Assembly (NCBI RefSeq): GCF_020723905.1
Contig: NZ_DYHZ01000002.1
Span: forward strand, 434,001 to 498,000
Direction of reading: 5' to 3'
DNA: 64,000 bases
DNA from: Anaerolinea thermophila
GTDB taxonomy: Bacteria; Chloroflexota; Anaerolineae; Anaerolineales; Anaerolineaceae
Part shown: piece after piece, positions 32,241-41,310 of the stretch
How the letters are laid out: the number at the start of each line of letters is the position of its first letter
How positions within the stretch are numbered: the first letter of the stretch is position 1
Made by a program: the position numbers and the translations under genes
The notes under the pieces: generated by a model
The model's database searches: none
What the model saw: the letters and a program-made list of their open reading frames with translations, nothing else
Told to the model about the DNA's origin: nothing

Positions 32241-33021
32241 GCATTTGGGAGACGAACCCGGCGGCATCTTGAACCGGATTTAACGCTGACTCTACCCGTG
32301 CAATCAATGCCGAGCCGATGATGACCCCGTCGGCAATCCGGCTGACGCGGCGGGCTTGTTGAGGGGTGCTCACGCCAAACCCGACTGCCAGCGGGGTTTG
32401 AGCAACAGCACGCATCCTGTCAACAAACGCCTCCAGGTCCGGCGGGAGTGCGTCTCTTGCGCCAGTCACGCCAGTGAGCGAGACCAGGTAAAGAAATCCC
32501 CGCGTGGTTTCGGCAATCTGTCGCGCTCTTTCGATTGAGGTGGCTGGTGAAACCAGAGAAATGAAAGCCAGTCCCTCTGCATCGCACAAAGCGCGAAAAC
32601 CAGCACTCTCTTCCGGGGGAAAATCCGGCAGGATAACCCCATCTGCACCGGCGTCCCGGCAATCTCGAACAAAGCGCTCCATGCCATACGCCAGCACCGG
32701 ATTCAAATAGCCCATCAATACAATGGGTTGTTTTACTCCCCGGCGGCGCAAAAGGCGTACCGTTTCCAGACAGCGCCGGGTGTTCATCCCTTGAGAGAGC
32801 GCTGTCTGGGTGGCATGCTGGATGGTCGGTCCATCTGCCAGTGGATCGGAGAAGGGCATGCCTACCTCCAGCACATCGGTGCCGTTTTGCGCCAGCGTTT
32901 CCAGCACTGCCAGCGAAGTCTGTTCATCCGGATAGCCTGCCGGGTAATACAAAATCAATGCCGCCCGCTGTTGGGTTCGGGCATTTTCAAAAGTCTGGGT
33001 GATGCGTTCAATTCCGTTCAT
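32188..33021 (-). CDS. trpA: Tryptophan synthase alpha chain
   Basis: A 277-residue TIM-barrel enzyme that cleaves indole-3-glycerol phosphate to indole, which passes by tunnel to the beta chain. Motifs include [14 protein letters not shown] with the first catalytic Glu position, [12 protein letters not shown] with the catalytic Asp, and SLTGVTGAR. Its start overlaps the trpB stop by 4 nt (ATGA), giving coupled translation. It is the last gene of trpEGDCFBA. Its 3' end runs 53 bp into the convergent inositol monophosphatase gene, and no terminator is visible. Confidence 0.95.
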   Translation of the reverse strand: MNGIERITQTFENARTQQRAALILYYPAGYPDEQTSLAVLETLAQNGTDVLEVGMPFSDPLADGPTIQHATQTALSQGMNTRRCLETVRLLRRRGVKQPIVLMGYLNPVLAYGMERFVRDCRDAGADGVILPDFPPEESAGFRALCDAEGLAFISLVSPATSIERARQIAETTRGFLYLVSLTGVTGARDALPPDLEAFVDRMRAVAQTPLAVGFGVSTPQQARRVSRIADGVIIGSALIARVESALNPVQDAAGFVSQMLTALGTVELPRSESLPA

Positions 33022-34238
33022 CCGTTGCTCCGGTTTAAGGCTTTCAACACGGTTTCCAGATCTTTATCCCCGCGCCCGGAAAGGTTCACCAGCAGGATGC
33101 TGTCACGAGGCAGGGTAGGAGCGCGGCGCATGGCTTCTGCCAGTGCATGGGAGGACTCCAGCGCAGGTAAAATCCCTTCTGTGCGGGCAAGGGCCTGAAA
33201 GGCTTGCAGGGCTTCCTCATCGGTCACGCTGGTATATTCTGACCGTCCAGTTTCCCGCAGGTAAGCATGTTCTGGACCGACTGCAGGGTAATCCAGTCCG
33301 GCAGAGATGGAATGGGTGGGAAGGACCTGCCCGTCCTCGTCCTGGAGCAGGTAAGTGTATGTGCCGTGTAAGACGCCCGGTCTCCCGCGCAGTGGGTCGG
33401 CAAAACGGGCGGCATGCCTGCCGCTCAGGATGCCCTCTCCGCCGGCTTCGACACCAATCAGAGCCACATCCTCGTCGTCCAGAAAAGCGCTGAACAACCC
33501 GATGGCGTTTGAGCCGCCGCCCACGCAGGCAATACAGGCATCCGGCAGGCGTCCTTCGGCTTCCAGAATCTGTGCGCGGGCTTCTCGCCCGATCACCGAC
33601 TGGAAATCCCGTACGATGGTGGGGTAGGGGTGCGGTCCCAGCGCTGACCCAAGCAGGTAATGGGTGGTGTGCACATTGCTCACCCAGTCGCGGATGGCTT
33701 CATTCACGGCATCCTTCAGGGTGCGGGTGCCGCTTTCCACGGCTCTAACTTCTGCGCCCAGCAGTTTCATACGCTGAACGTTGGGCTGTTGCCGGGCAAT
33801 GTCCACGCTGCCCATGTACACCACGCATTCCATGTCCAGCAGGGCGGCGACGGTGGCAGTGGCAACGCCGTGCTGTCCGGCGCCGGTCTCTGCCACCAGG
33901 CGGCGTTTTCCCATGCGTTTTGCCAGCAGGGCTTGCCCTAAGGCATTGTTGATTTTATGTGCGCCGGTGTGGGTCAAATCTTCACGCTTCAGGTAAATGC
34001 GCGCCCCACCCAGTTCTTCCGTAAGGCGTTCGGCAAAGGTCAATGGGGTGGGACGTCCAACATAGGTCTTCAGTAAATGCGTATAGATTTTATGAAACTC
34101 CGGGTCTTGCCGCGAATGGCGGTAGGTTTCTTCCAGTTCCTGTACGGCAGGCATGAGCACTTCAGGAATGTACTGTCCCCCAAAGACGCCAAACCGTCCT
34201 TCGGCAGATTGTGTGGTGATGTAAGATAAAGTTTCCAT
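33018..34238 (-). CDS. trpB: Tryptophan synthase beta chain
   Basis: A 406-residue PLP enzyme joining indole and serine. Seen are [13 protein letters not shown] near the N-terminus, [19 protein letters not shown] with the PLP-binding Lys, [12 protein letters not shown] and [10 protein letters not shown] for phosphate binding. The ATG at 34238 has GGAG 8 nt upstream; the frame extends to 34376 without conserved sequence. It lies 25 bp after trpF and overlaps trpA by 4 nt. Confidence 0.96.
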   Translation of the reverse strand: METLSYITTQSAEGRFGVFGGQYIPEVLMPAVQELEETYRHSRQDPEFHKIYTHLLKTYVGRPTPLTFAERLTEELGGARIYLKREDLTHTGAHKINNALGQALLAKRMGKRRLVAETGAGQHGVATATVAALLDMECVVYMGSVDIARQQPNVQRMKLLGAEVRAVESGTRTLKDAVNEAIRDWVSNVHTTHYLLGSALGPHPYPTIVRDFQSVIGREARAQILEAEGRLPDACIACVGGGSNAIGLFSAFLDDEDVALIGVEAGGEGILSGRHAARFADPLRGRPGVLHGTYTYLLQDEDGQVLPTHSISAGLDYPAVGPEHAYLRETGRSEYTSVTDEEALQAFQALARTEGILPALESSHALAEAMRRAPTLPRDSILLVNLSGRGDKDLETVLKALNRSNG

Positions 34239-34263
34239 GGTGAATTCTCCGTTGAATGTTGAG

Positions 34264-34911
34264 TTAAAGGAATTCCATTGTACGTTCGCAGGTGCGCACA
34301 GCCTGGATGAATCGGCGCACCCGCTCAGCATCCTTTCTTCCGGGGGAGGACTCCACTCCGGAAGATACATCCACACCCCATGGGCGTATCCGGAAAACCC
34401 GTTCGGCGACGTTTTCCGGGGTCAAACCGCCTGCCAGCAGGACAGGCATACGCATTGCCAGCCAGCGGGCTATCTCCAGGTTGACTGAGGCGCCCGTCCC
34501 TCCATAAGCGCCCGGCTGAAAAGCATCCAGCAGATATGCCGGCGCAGGATGATGAGGGGGATAGAGCCGCAGGGCATCTTCCAGCGCCTGTAAACTGGCT
34601 GGACGGATGGCTTTGAAGGATTTCCCTGCCATGAACTGGAGGGTTTCAGGCGGTTCATCTCCAGAAAGTTGTGCCAGAGCCAGCCCGCAGGATTGCAGGA
34701 TGGATTGCATCTCTTCCACAGGATGGTTGACAAACACCCCGACGCACTGCACCGGATAGCCTTTGAGGGCTTCAACAATGCGCATACAGGTTTCGGGATG
34801 AACAAAGCGTGGGCTGCCTTGATAGAAGATAAAGCCCAGAAAGTCTGCTCCTGCATCTGCGGCGATCAGGGCGTCTTCTCTTGAGGTCAGTCCGCAAATC
34901 TTGACGATCAT
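34264..34911 (-). CDS. trpF: Phosphoribosylanthranilate isomerase
   Basis: A 215-residue TIM-barrel protein catalysing the Amadori rearrangement to CdRP. The N-terminal [12 protein letters not shown] carries the catalytic Cys, [14 protein letters not shown] follows, and [10 protein letters not shown] plus [16 protein letters not shown] form the phosphate site with the catalytic Asp region. It overlaps trpC by 4 nt and precedes trpB. Confidence 0.95.
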   Translation of the reverse strand: MIVKICGLTSREDALIAADAGADFLGFIFYQGSPRFVHPETCMRIVEALKGYPVQCVGVFVNHPVEEMQSILQSCGLALAQLSGDEPPETLQFMAGKSFKAIRPASLQALEDALRLYPPHHPAPAYLLDAFQPGAYGGTGASVNLEIARWLAMRMPVLLAGGLTPENVAERVFRIRPWGVDVSSGVESSPGRKDAERVRRFIQAVRTCERTMEFL

Positions 34912-35702
34912 GGGATTGCTCCAATCAATTCTTTGATTTTCTCGCCGGGTTTTTCTGCCGTGACCAGTGCCTCGCCGACCAGCAGGGCGTCAAATCCGGC
35001 ATCAGCAAGGCGGCGGGCGTCCTCGCGGGTGTGGATGCCGCTCTCGGCAACCCGAACTATCGAAGACGGGATGAGTGGGAGAAGGTGCAGAGCGGTTTCC
35101 CGATGGACTTCAAAGGTGCGCAGGTCGCGGTTGTTGATGCCAATCACCTCCGGCTGGAATGGGAGAACCCGTTCCAGTTCGGCTTCGTTGTGGACTTCCA
35201 CCAGCGTGCTCATCCCCAGATCGCTGGCGTAGGTCATCAGGCTGTGGAGCGAAGCCGGTGAAAGACAGGCGGCAATCAGCAGAACCGCTGAAGCGCCAGC
35301 AGCGCGGGCTTCCAGTACCTGCATGGGGTGTAAGATGAAGTCCTTTCGCAAAAGTGGGGGATGATGGGGCAAGGCGGCAAGCGCACGCAAATCGTCCAGA
35401 CTGCCGGAGAAGAAACGTACATCGGTCAGTACACTGATCGCCGAAGCGCCATTTTGCTGATAACAGCGTGCCAGTTCGATGGGGTTGGCGATGGATGCCA
35501 TGTGCCCGCGGGAAGGAGAAGACCGTTTAATTTCAGCAATTAACCGCACAGGCGCGCCGGCAGGACGTCGCAGGGCTTCGCGGAAGTCGGGCGGGGAGGG
35601 GGTGCGGAGAATGTCCTGTTCCAGACGCTCCAGTGGTAACGTTTGCAGGCGCTCCTCAATTTCTTTCTGTTTGTATGCCAGAATGGTTTCCAGCCGGTTC
35701 AT
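34908..35702 (-). CDS. trpC: Indole-3-glycerol phosphate synthase
   Basis: A 264-residue TIM barrel. Motifs: LIAEIKRSSPSRG with the catalytic Lys, LRKDFI (second catalytic Lys), IGINNRDLRTFEV, and VAESGIHTREDARRL. It closes the pyrrole ring of CdRP with CO2 loss. It overlaps trpD upstream and trpF downstream by 4 nt each, so the three are tightly coupled in translation. Confidence 0.95.
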   Translation of the reverse strand: MNRLETILAYKQKEIEERLQTLPLERLEQDILRTPSPPDFREALRRPAGAPVRLIAEIKRSSPSRGHMASIANPIELARCYQQNGASAISVLTDVRFFSGSLDDLRALAALPHHPPLLRKDFILHPMQVLEARAAGASAVLLIAACLSPASLHSLMTYASDLGMSTLVEVHNEAELERVLPFQPEVIGINNRDLRTFEVHRETALHLLPLIPSSIVRVAESGIHTREDARRLADAGFDALLVGEALVTAEKPGEKIKELIGAIP

Positions 35703-36715
35703 GCCGCCACCTGATGGGTATATGCAATCAGCGCTTCCAGTTTTTGCAGGGCGGCGCCGCTGGAGAGAGAATGCTCGGCTTCTGCCAGAGCCCGGGTCAG
35801 GTCACCGTTTTCTGCGGCAATGGCGGCGGCGCTGTTCAGGAGAACCACATCGCGGCGCGGGCTGTCATCGCGGTTTTCAAGGATAGCGCGCAGGATGCTG
35901 GCGTTCTCGGCAGGCTCGCCGCCGCGCAGGTCTTCGGGTTTTGCCCGACGCAGACCGAAATCACGGGCATCCAGTTCTTCATTCTCCACCTTACCGTGGT
36001 GCAGTCGGCTGATGCGGTTGGGCCCGCTGGTGGAAAGTTCGTCCAGTCCTCCATGACCGTGCACGACAAAGGCGCCCTGCACCCCCAATTCGCCCAGAAC
36101 TTCAGCCAGCAACGGGGTCAGTTTCCCGTCGTAAACACCGATGAGTTGATGGGTAGCGCCTGCCGGGTTCGTCAGAGGTCCCAGCAGGTTGAACAGGGTT
36201 CGTTGTCCCAGTTCCCGGCGCGGTGCTACTGCGTGTTTCATCGCCGGGTGAAAACTGGGGGCAAACAGGAAGCCAATGCCCACATCCTCAATACAGCGCG
36301 CCACCTGTTCGGGGGTGAGGTGAATGCGCACGCCCAGGGCATCCAGCACATCGGCGCTCCCGCAGCGGGATGAAGCCGCACGGTTCCCGTGTTTGGCTAC
36401 CTTCCTCCCTGTCCCGGCAATGACGAAAGCCGCAGTGGTAGAAATATTAAATGTATGGGCTCCATCTCCTCCGGTGCCGGCAGTATCCAGCAAGGGGACG
36501 CTCTGGACTTTTACCCGACTGGCATGCGCACGCATGGCACGGGCGCTCCCCGTAATCTCTTCTACCGTTTCGCCTTTCATGCGCAGGGCAACCAGATACC
36601 CGCCGATTTGTGCGGGGGTGGCTTCGCCGCTCATGATAATGTTCATGGCTTCTTCTGCTTCCTGAGCCGAAAGCGACTGGAAATTCATGACTTTGGCAAG
36701 ATATGGTTTGAGCAT
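35699..36715 (-). CDS. trpD: Anthranilate phosphoribosyltransferase
   Basis: A 338-residue protein transferring phosphoribose from PRPP to anthranilate. It shows DTAGTGGDGAHTFNIST, the PRPP-binding glycine-rich loop, AKHGNRAASSRCGSADVLDA, and HGHGGLDELS. The ATG at 36715 has GGGAG 8 nt upstream; a TTG at 36721 would be too close to that site. It is separated from trpG by 18 bp and overlaps trpC by 4 nt. Confidence 0.95.
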   Translation of the reverse strand: MLKPYLAKVMNFQSLSAQEAEEAMNIIMSGEATPAQIGGYLVALRMKGETVEEITGSARAMRAHASRVKVQSVPLLDTAGTGGDGAHTFNISTTAAFVIAGTGRKVAKHGNRAASSRCGSADVLDALGVRIHLTPEQVARCIEDVGIGFLFAPSFHPAMKHAVAPRRELGQRTLFNLLGPLTNPAGATHQLIGVYDGKLTPLLAEVLGELGVQGAFVVHGHGGLDELSTSGPNRISRLHHGKVENEELDARDFGLRRAKPEDLRGGEPAENASILRAILENRDDSPRRDVVLLNSAAAIAAENGDLTRALAEAEHSLSSGAALQKLEALIAYTHQVAA

Positions 36716-36733
36716 GGTCAATTCTCCCTTCGA

Positions 36734-37318
36734 TCAATGCGAATGCGGTGCGGGAACGCGCACCTCTAGAAAATTTTTCAGCAGTTGTTTTCCAAACGGG
36801 GTGAGGATGGATTCAGGGTGGAACTGTACCCCAAAGATGGGATACTGGCGATGACGCAATCCCATCAGTTCTCCGGCTGAGGTAAATGCCGTGGCAGTCA
36901 ATTCGGCTGGCAGGGGTTCGGCAACGATGAGAGAGTGGTAGCGGGTGGCTTCAAAAGGGCTGGGAATACCGGTGAACAGGTCTTCTCCATAGTGATAAAC
37001 CGGCGAGGTTTTTCCGTGCATCAGGCGCGGGGCACGGATTACCCTGCCTCCAAATGCGGCAGCGATGCACTGATGTCCAAGGCATACTCCCAGAATGGGA
37101 ATGTCCATGCCTAACTGTCGGACGATTTCGATGGAAATACCGGCATCTTCAGGTCCCCCGGGTCCCGGGGAGATGACAATGCGCTCTGGCTGCAGGGAGC
37201 GAATTTCTTCCAGGGTAATCTGGTCGTTGCGAAAGACACAGATTTCTTCCCCCAGTGCGCCAAAGACCTGCGCCAGATTGTAGGTAAACGAGTCGTAGTT
37301 ATCCAGAATAAGTAACAT
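36734..37318 (-). CDS. trpG: Anthranilate synthase glutamine amidotransferase subunit
   Basis: A 194-residue class I glutamine amidotransferase delivering ammonia to TrpE. Seen: LLILDNYDSFTYNL, SPGPGGPED, the nucleophile Cys in GVCLGHQC, and the C-terminal HPESILTPFG with catalytic His and Glu. The ATG at 37318 follows CGGAGGAAC. Its first 20 bp overlap the end of trpE, suggesting coupled translation of the two subunits. Such a subunit often also serves folate synthesis, but no pab genes are nearby. Confidence 0.95.
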   Translation of the reverse strand: MLLILDNYDSFTYNLAQVFGALGEEICVFRNDQITLEEIRSLQPERIVISPGPGGPEDAGISIEIVRQLGMDIPILGVCLGHQCIAAAFGGRVIRAPRLMHGKTSPVYHYGEDLFTGIPSPFEATRYHSLIVAEPLPAELTATAFTSAGELMGLRHRQYPIFGVQFHPESILTPFGKQLLKNFLEVRVPAPHSH

Positions 37319-38810
37319 GGTGTTCCTCCGGTTTTTCTGCCATCTCAATGGCCTGGGCTAATGCCCGGGCTTTGTTCAGTGTTTCCTGATATTCCCGTTC
37401 GGGGTCTGAATCGGCGACTATGCCTGCGCCGGCTTGCACGGAAATGGTTTTGCCGCACATCACCAGCGTTCGGATGGCGATGCAGGTGTCCATACTGCCG
37501 TCGAAGGCAAAATACCCCACCGCGCCAGCATACACTCCGCGGGGGTCGGGTTCCAGGTCGCGGATGATTTGCATGGCGCGCACTTTGGGAGCGCCGCTCA
37601 CCGTTCCGGCAGGGAAGGTAGCCCGCATCAAATCGAAGGCGTTGAGTTCCGGGCGGAGTGTCCCTTCTACCTGAGAGACGATGTGCATCACATGGGAATA
37701 CCGCTCGATAGTCATCTGTTCTTGCACCTGCACACTGCCGTAAGTACACACCCGTCCAAGGTCATTGCGTGCCAGGTCCACCAGCATGACATGTTCCGCG
37801 CGCTCTTTGGGGTCTGCCAGTAAATCTTGTTCCAATCGCTGATCTTCTTCCGGGGTTGCGCCGCGTGGGCGGGTTCCGGCAATGGGGCGGATGGTTGCCC
37901 GGTCTCCGCTCAGGCGTACGTGCATCTCCGGCGAAGCGCCGATGAGGTACAGGGGTTCTCCTGCCATGCCGCCGCTGAAATCGAAGTAGAACATGTAGGG
38001 CGAAGGGTTCAGGCGGCGCAGAGCACGGTAAATGTCAAATGGATGGGCGCTGGTGACGCGGCTGAAGCGTTGTGAAAGCACCACCTGAAAAATTTCGCCT
38101 GCGCGAATGGCTTCCTTTGCCTGTTCTACAGCATGGAGGAACTGCTCCCGCGGCATGTTGGCGTTCATCTGGAGAATCTCTGAGCGCAGAGACTGTGCAG
38201 GGGGAATCTCCAGCGGCTTTTTGAGTCTGGCTTGCAACTCGTTCAGCCGGTTTTCGGCTTCCCGGTAGCCTTCTTCACGGTCGAGACCGGGTTTCGGGTG
38301 GGCGATGAGGATCATCTTGCCAAAAGCGTGATCAAACGCCGCCAGTGTGTCGATTTCCAGAAAGAGGGCATCGGGGTACTCCTGTTGAACGGGTAACACG
38401 CCAGTACCCGGTTCAAAGTGGCGTACCATTTCGTAACCCAGATATCCCACCAGCCCGCCGCAGAAACGCGGTAATCCGGGCAGAGCAGGGCGCTTTTGAA
38501 CACTAAAGATGTCTTCCAGACGCTGGAAGGGATCACCGTGAAATTGCTCCTCAGAGCCATCCGCCCCTTGCACCAGCAGATCATCTCCTGAAATGCGGTA
38601 CACCCGGCGAGGGTTTACGCCAATAAACGAATAGCGGGCAACCTGCTCTCCGCCGGTTACGGACTCTAGCAGGAAAGATGGGGAGCCGTTCGCTAGTTTC
38701 AGGTAGATGGAAACAGGCGTTTCCAGATCGGCAGGCAGGGTGCGAACCAGTGGGACAGGGTTTTCCTGTTCGGATACGGGTAAAAGGGCGTTTTTCATGA
38801 GTTCTGTCAT
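37299..38810 (-). CDS. trpE: Anthranilate synthase component I
   Basis: A protein of about 503 residues converting chorismate plus ammonia to anthranilate. The C-terminal chorismate-binding half shows GEIFQVVLSQRFSR, IGASPEMHV, GTRPRGATPEEDQRLEQDLL, ERAEHVMLVDLARNDLGRV and FPAGTVSGAPKVRAM. The N-terminal half has LLESVTGGEQVARYSFIG, close to the Ser-rich LLES motif that binds tryptophan, so feedback inhibition by Trp is likely. The ATG at 38810 follows AGGAGAG. It is the first gene of the operon, directly downstream of a T-box leader, so expression should respond to uncharged tRNA-Trp. Confidence 0.96.
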   Translation of the reverse strand: MTELMKNALLPVSEQENPVPLVRTLPADLETPVSIYLKLANGSPSFLLESVTGGEQVARYSFIGVNPRRVYRISGDDLLVQGADGSEEQFHGDPFQRLEDIFSVQKRPALPGLPRFCGGLVGYLGYEMVRHFEPGTGVLPVQQEYPDALFLEIDTLAAFDHAFGKMILIAHPKPGLDREEGYREAENRLNELQARLKKPLEIPPAQSLRSEILQMNANMPREQFLHAVEQAKEAIRAGEIFQVVLSQRFSRVTSAHPFDIYRALRRLNPSPYMFYFDFSGGMAGEPLYLIGASPEMHVRLSGDRATIRPIAGTRPRGATPEEDQRLEQDLLADPKERAEHVMLVDLARNDLGRVCTYGSVQVQEQMTIERYSHVMHIVSQVEGTLRPELNAFDLMRATFPAGTVSGAPKVRAMQIIRDLEPDPRGVYAGAVGYFAFDGSMDTCIAIRTLVMCGKTISVQAGAGIVADSDPEREYQETLNKARALAQAIEMAEKPEEHHVTYSG

Positions 38811-38835
38811 CACGTCTCTCCTGGTTTGTTAATCA

Positions 38836-39180
38836 AAAAACCTCTCCGTCCATTGGGACGAGAGAGGTTTCTCGCGGTGCCACCCAATTTAGGCTGGAAG
38901 GGGTTTTAATCAAAATCCCCGTCGTGACGACGACGGGGAAAAAAAGCCAGCCTCACTCATGGGGTACGGCGGTTCACAACGAACCGGTTATACCCTTTGC
39001 CTGGATAACGGCGGCAACTCCGGCGCGGGATACTTGGCAGTTTTGCCTTTCACCCTGCGGCTCTGGGAACCATTCCCCTTCACGGAACGGGCAGGGCTTT
39101 CACCTTTTCCCTGCTCTCTGTACCGTCTTGGCGAAGGGTACTCTTTCCCTTCACAGCCTTTTCTTTGTTAAGATGTTGGT
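38836..39180 (-). ncRNA. T-box leader of the trp operon
   Basis: The leader between the promoter (39184) and trpE contains the T-box core GGGTGGCACCGCG (38885-38873 on this strand), preceded by AAATT. Just downstream is an intrinsic terminator: a 12-bp stem with one bulge (38868-38840) and six T. A Stem I region occupies about 39165-39055, with AGAGAG and GGTGAAAG-type conserved elements and a UGG (39072-39070) in a GAATGGTTCCC context, fitting a tryptophan specifier. Between Stem I and the core, AGGCTGG/CCAGCCT (38953-38947 with 38897-38891) encloses two mutually exclusive hairpins (38938-38917 and 38920-38900). Known T-boxes bind uncharged tRNA to favour the antiterminator. The T-box identity is firm; the specifier position is inferred by eye. 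Confidence 0.9.
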
Positions 39181-39183
39181 TAT

Positions 39184-39212
39184 TTTATAGCAAGTTCGCC
39201 GGTAAAAGTCAA
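39184..39212 (-). promoter_or_regulatory. Promoter of the trp operon
   Basis: On the minus strand, TTGACT (39212-39207), a 17-bp spacer and TATAAA (39189-39184). It lies 22 bp downstream of the stop codon of the coiled-coil membrane gene and directly upstream of the T-box leader. Confidence 0.8.
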
Positions 39213-39233
39213 GCCCTTTGAGGGGTAGTTTTT

Positions 39234-40097
39234 TCAGGGTTTTGGGGATTCCATATCACCCGTCGCGACGGGGGCTCTTCCGCTTCCCGGAAAGCCATGA
39301 ACAAGCAGTTCCCAGCCTTGAAGGAACAGACTGACCTGTGCCAGCGCCAGCCAGACCAGGATGAAGGTCATCAGCACACGGAAGATGGTTACCCAGGTGA
39401 GCAGGCGTTTTTCAAAGTCGAGCAGTTTCATCTGCAGATCTTCTACCAGAATCAGGTACTCCTCCACCACGTTCTTCATATCCAGAACAACTTCCTCAAT
39501 CCTGCTCATCTGCCCGCTGATGGTTTCGAGTCCGCTTTCCATTTTCTCATTCTCTGTGCTGGCGGTTTGGACACCTTTTTGGGCGTCCTGCAATGCCGCA
39601 GGGATGTTATCCAGACTGCTGTTAACTTCACCGATGGCAGTGTGCAGGGCAACTTCAGGGGGACGAACAAAGTTGCTCAAAATGGGTACCTGACTCAGCC
39701 CGTACAGGAAAATATCCAGGGTTTGGGCGGCGGCTTGGGCGGCTTGTAAAGTCACCTGTGTGGTGCGAATAGCAGCGGGCAGCGATTCGCCCAGCAGGGT
39801 GTGAAATGCCTCCAGTGCGGGGGAAAACCCTTCCACGGTAGCAGTGACTCCATCCAGGGTCTGGTGAATGGCAGAGAGGGTGGTCTGGGCTTCTTCCAGC
39901 GAGGTGCGGGCGGCGTAAAGCCCTCTGGCGGTGTTGAGCAGGGTGCGCTCAGTCAGATCGCCGGTAGCGACGATGGCCGTACGGGCTTCGTTCAGAAACC
40001 GGTTGGTCAGGACAATCGCTGTGATGCTAAAAAGCACTCCCAGAATCGCCATACTGATAAGGGTGATTCCGGTGATGCGGCTCATTAAACTGCGCAT
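39234..40097 (-). CDS. Membrane protein with coiled-coil periplasmic region, unknown function
   Basis: A 287-residue protein. It has an N-terminal membrane helix (residues about 8-32), a long helical central region rich in Ala, Gln, Thr and Glu (about 40-235, likely coiled coil), and a second membrane helix near residues 240-265. The layout resembles the sensory part of chemoreceptors, but there is no HAMP or signalling domain. The ATG at 40097 follows AAAGGAGGG; the longer frame to 40244 overlaps mrpG. It lies 52 bp downstream of mrpG on the same strand, so it may be co-expressed with the Mrp operon. Its role is unknown. Confidence 0.7.
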   Translation of the reverse strand: MRSLMSRITGITLISMAILGVLFSITAIVLTNRFLNEARTAIVATGDLTERTLLNTARGLYAARTSLEEAQTTLSAIHQTLDGVTATVEGFSPALEAFHTLLGESLPAAIRTTQVTLQAAQAAAQTLDIFLYGLSQVPILSNFVRPPEVALHTAIGEVNSSLDNIPAALQDAQKGVQTASTENEKMESGLETISGQMSRIEEVVLDMKNVVEEYLILVEDLQMKLLDFEKRLLTWVTIFRVLMTFILVWLALAQVSLFLQGWELLVHGFPGSGRAPVATGDMESPKP

Positions 40098-40149
40098 CTT
40101 TCCCTCCTTTCCGGCACTCTGACGGAAAAAAGATCTTCCAAAAGAAAAT

Positions 40150-40569
40150 TTATCCTTCTTCGGTAAAGTCATCGCCTTCGACAACTGTAATGGCGGGAGT
40201 TTCTTCGGCAGGATGTGCCTGACTGTCCAGCGTGTGGGTGGCAATCTGGTAATGGTATTTCAAGTCATCCCTTACGGTGCCTGCCCAGAGCGGTGTCCCA
40301 TCAAAGTATGCGGCGCGGGCGATCATGTGGGCGGCGACAGGCGCGGTGAGAAATAAAAACACAATGATTGCCAGCGCCCGACTGGTGATGACAAAATCCT
40401 GAAAGTGAAGGATGGCGGCGAACAGCATTAAACCCACGCCCAGCGTCCCTGCTTTGGCGGTTGCCGACATACGCAGGAACAGATCGGGCATGCGCAGAAT
40501 GCCTACCGAAGCCAGGAAAACCAGGAATGCTCCCAAAAAAGCCAGAATCAGAACGACGATGGAGATCAT
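40150..40569 (-). CDS. mrpG: Mrp antiporter subunit G
   Basis: A 139-residue subunit with three membrane helices and the MnhG signature FLASVGILRMPDLFLRMSATAKAGTLG. The C-terminal 40 residues are a soluble, acidic extension not typical of shorter MrpG proteins. Part of the multisubunit Na+(K+)/H+ antiporter. The ATG at 40569 follows GAGGTGA; the frame extends to 40605 but would overlap mrpF. It follows mrpF after 7 bp. Confidence 0.92.
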   Translation of the reverse strand: MISIVVLILAFLGAFLVFLASVGILRMPDLFLRMSATAKAGTLGVGLMLFAAILHFQDFVITSRALAIIVFLFLTAPVAAHMIARAAYFDGTPLWAGTVRDDLKYHYQIATHTLDSQAHPAEETPAITVVEGDDFTEEG

Positions 40570-40576
40570 GTTCACC

Positions 40577-40840
40577 TCACACGCGCTGTTCAATGTAATA
40601 GGCAAACGCCACAGTTCCCAGGAATGAAATCAATGCCAGGATGATGGCGACATCCAGAAACGCGGGCTGATTGGCGCGAATCGCAGCCACCGATATGACG
40701 GCAATAATCTCCGCCGTGATCAGGTCCAGGGACACTACCCGGTCGGGAAGACGTGGTCCGTGAATCAGGCGAAACACGGTGAGGATGAACGCCAGCCCAA
40801 GCAGTCCAAAAATGATGTTCCAGCCTAAGTCTATGATCAT
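40577..40840 (-). CDS. mrpF: Mrp antiporter subunit F
   Basis: An 87-residue protein with three membrane helices and the family motif HGPRLPDRVVSLDLITAEIIAV. It overlaps mrpE by 4 nt. A small core subunit of the Mrp complex. Confidence 0.92.
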   Translation of the reverse strand: MIIDLGWNIIFGLLGLAFILTVFRLIHGPRLPDRVVSLDLITAEIIAVISVAAIRANQPAFLDVAIILALISFLGTVAFAYYIEQRV

Positions 40841-41310
40841 TCAAACAACTCCTGTATGCGGCGCTCAAAATTGTCCTTGATTTTCTGGATAAATTCGTCA
40901 GTGCTTTCTAACCAGAGGGTATGCACAAAAAGAATTTTCCGGTCGTTCGAAACATCCAGCGAAAGGGTCCCTGGTGTGAGGGTGATCAGGTTCATCAGCA
41001 GGGCAATTTCAGCACGCCTCTTCAATGAAAGCGGGATGCCTACCACACCCGGACGCAAATGTGGACGGGGCGATAAAACCGTTGCAGCAACGCGAAGATT
41101 GGCGAGAAAAATCTCCCATAGAAAGAAGAGGATAAATTCAATAGCAAGCAGGAAACGATGAAAATATTTGATTCGCGGAAAGGAAGAAAAGACCAGCCAG
41201 AGGATTAAGTACCCGATCACAAACCCCCCGATCAGGTTTTCGGGCGCAAAATTGCCTGTCAGCGCTCCCCAGACGATGGCTAACAGCACGTTGAGCAAAA
41301 AAATGTTCAT
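40837..41310 (-). CDS. mrpE: Mrp antiporter subunit E
   Basis: A 157-residue membrane protein with two N-terminal helices, then LWEIFLANLRVAATVLSP and NLITLTPGTLSLDVS, the MnhE signature. It overlaps mrpD and mrpF by 4 nt each. Confidence 0.92.
   Translation of the reverse strand: MNIFLLNVLLAIVWGALTGNFAPENLIGGFVIGYLILWLVFSSFPRIKYFHRFLLAIEFILFFLWEIFLANLRVAATVLSPRPHLRPGVVGIPLSLKRRAEIALLMNLITLTPGTLSLDVSNDRKILFVHTLWLESTDEFIQKIKDNFERRIQELFE

Noticed and set aside
38924-39190. Small plus-strand frames inside the trp leader region
   Set aside because: The region is explained by the minus-strand T-box; the frames lack ribosome sites and motifs.
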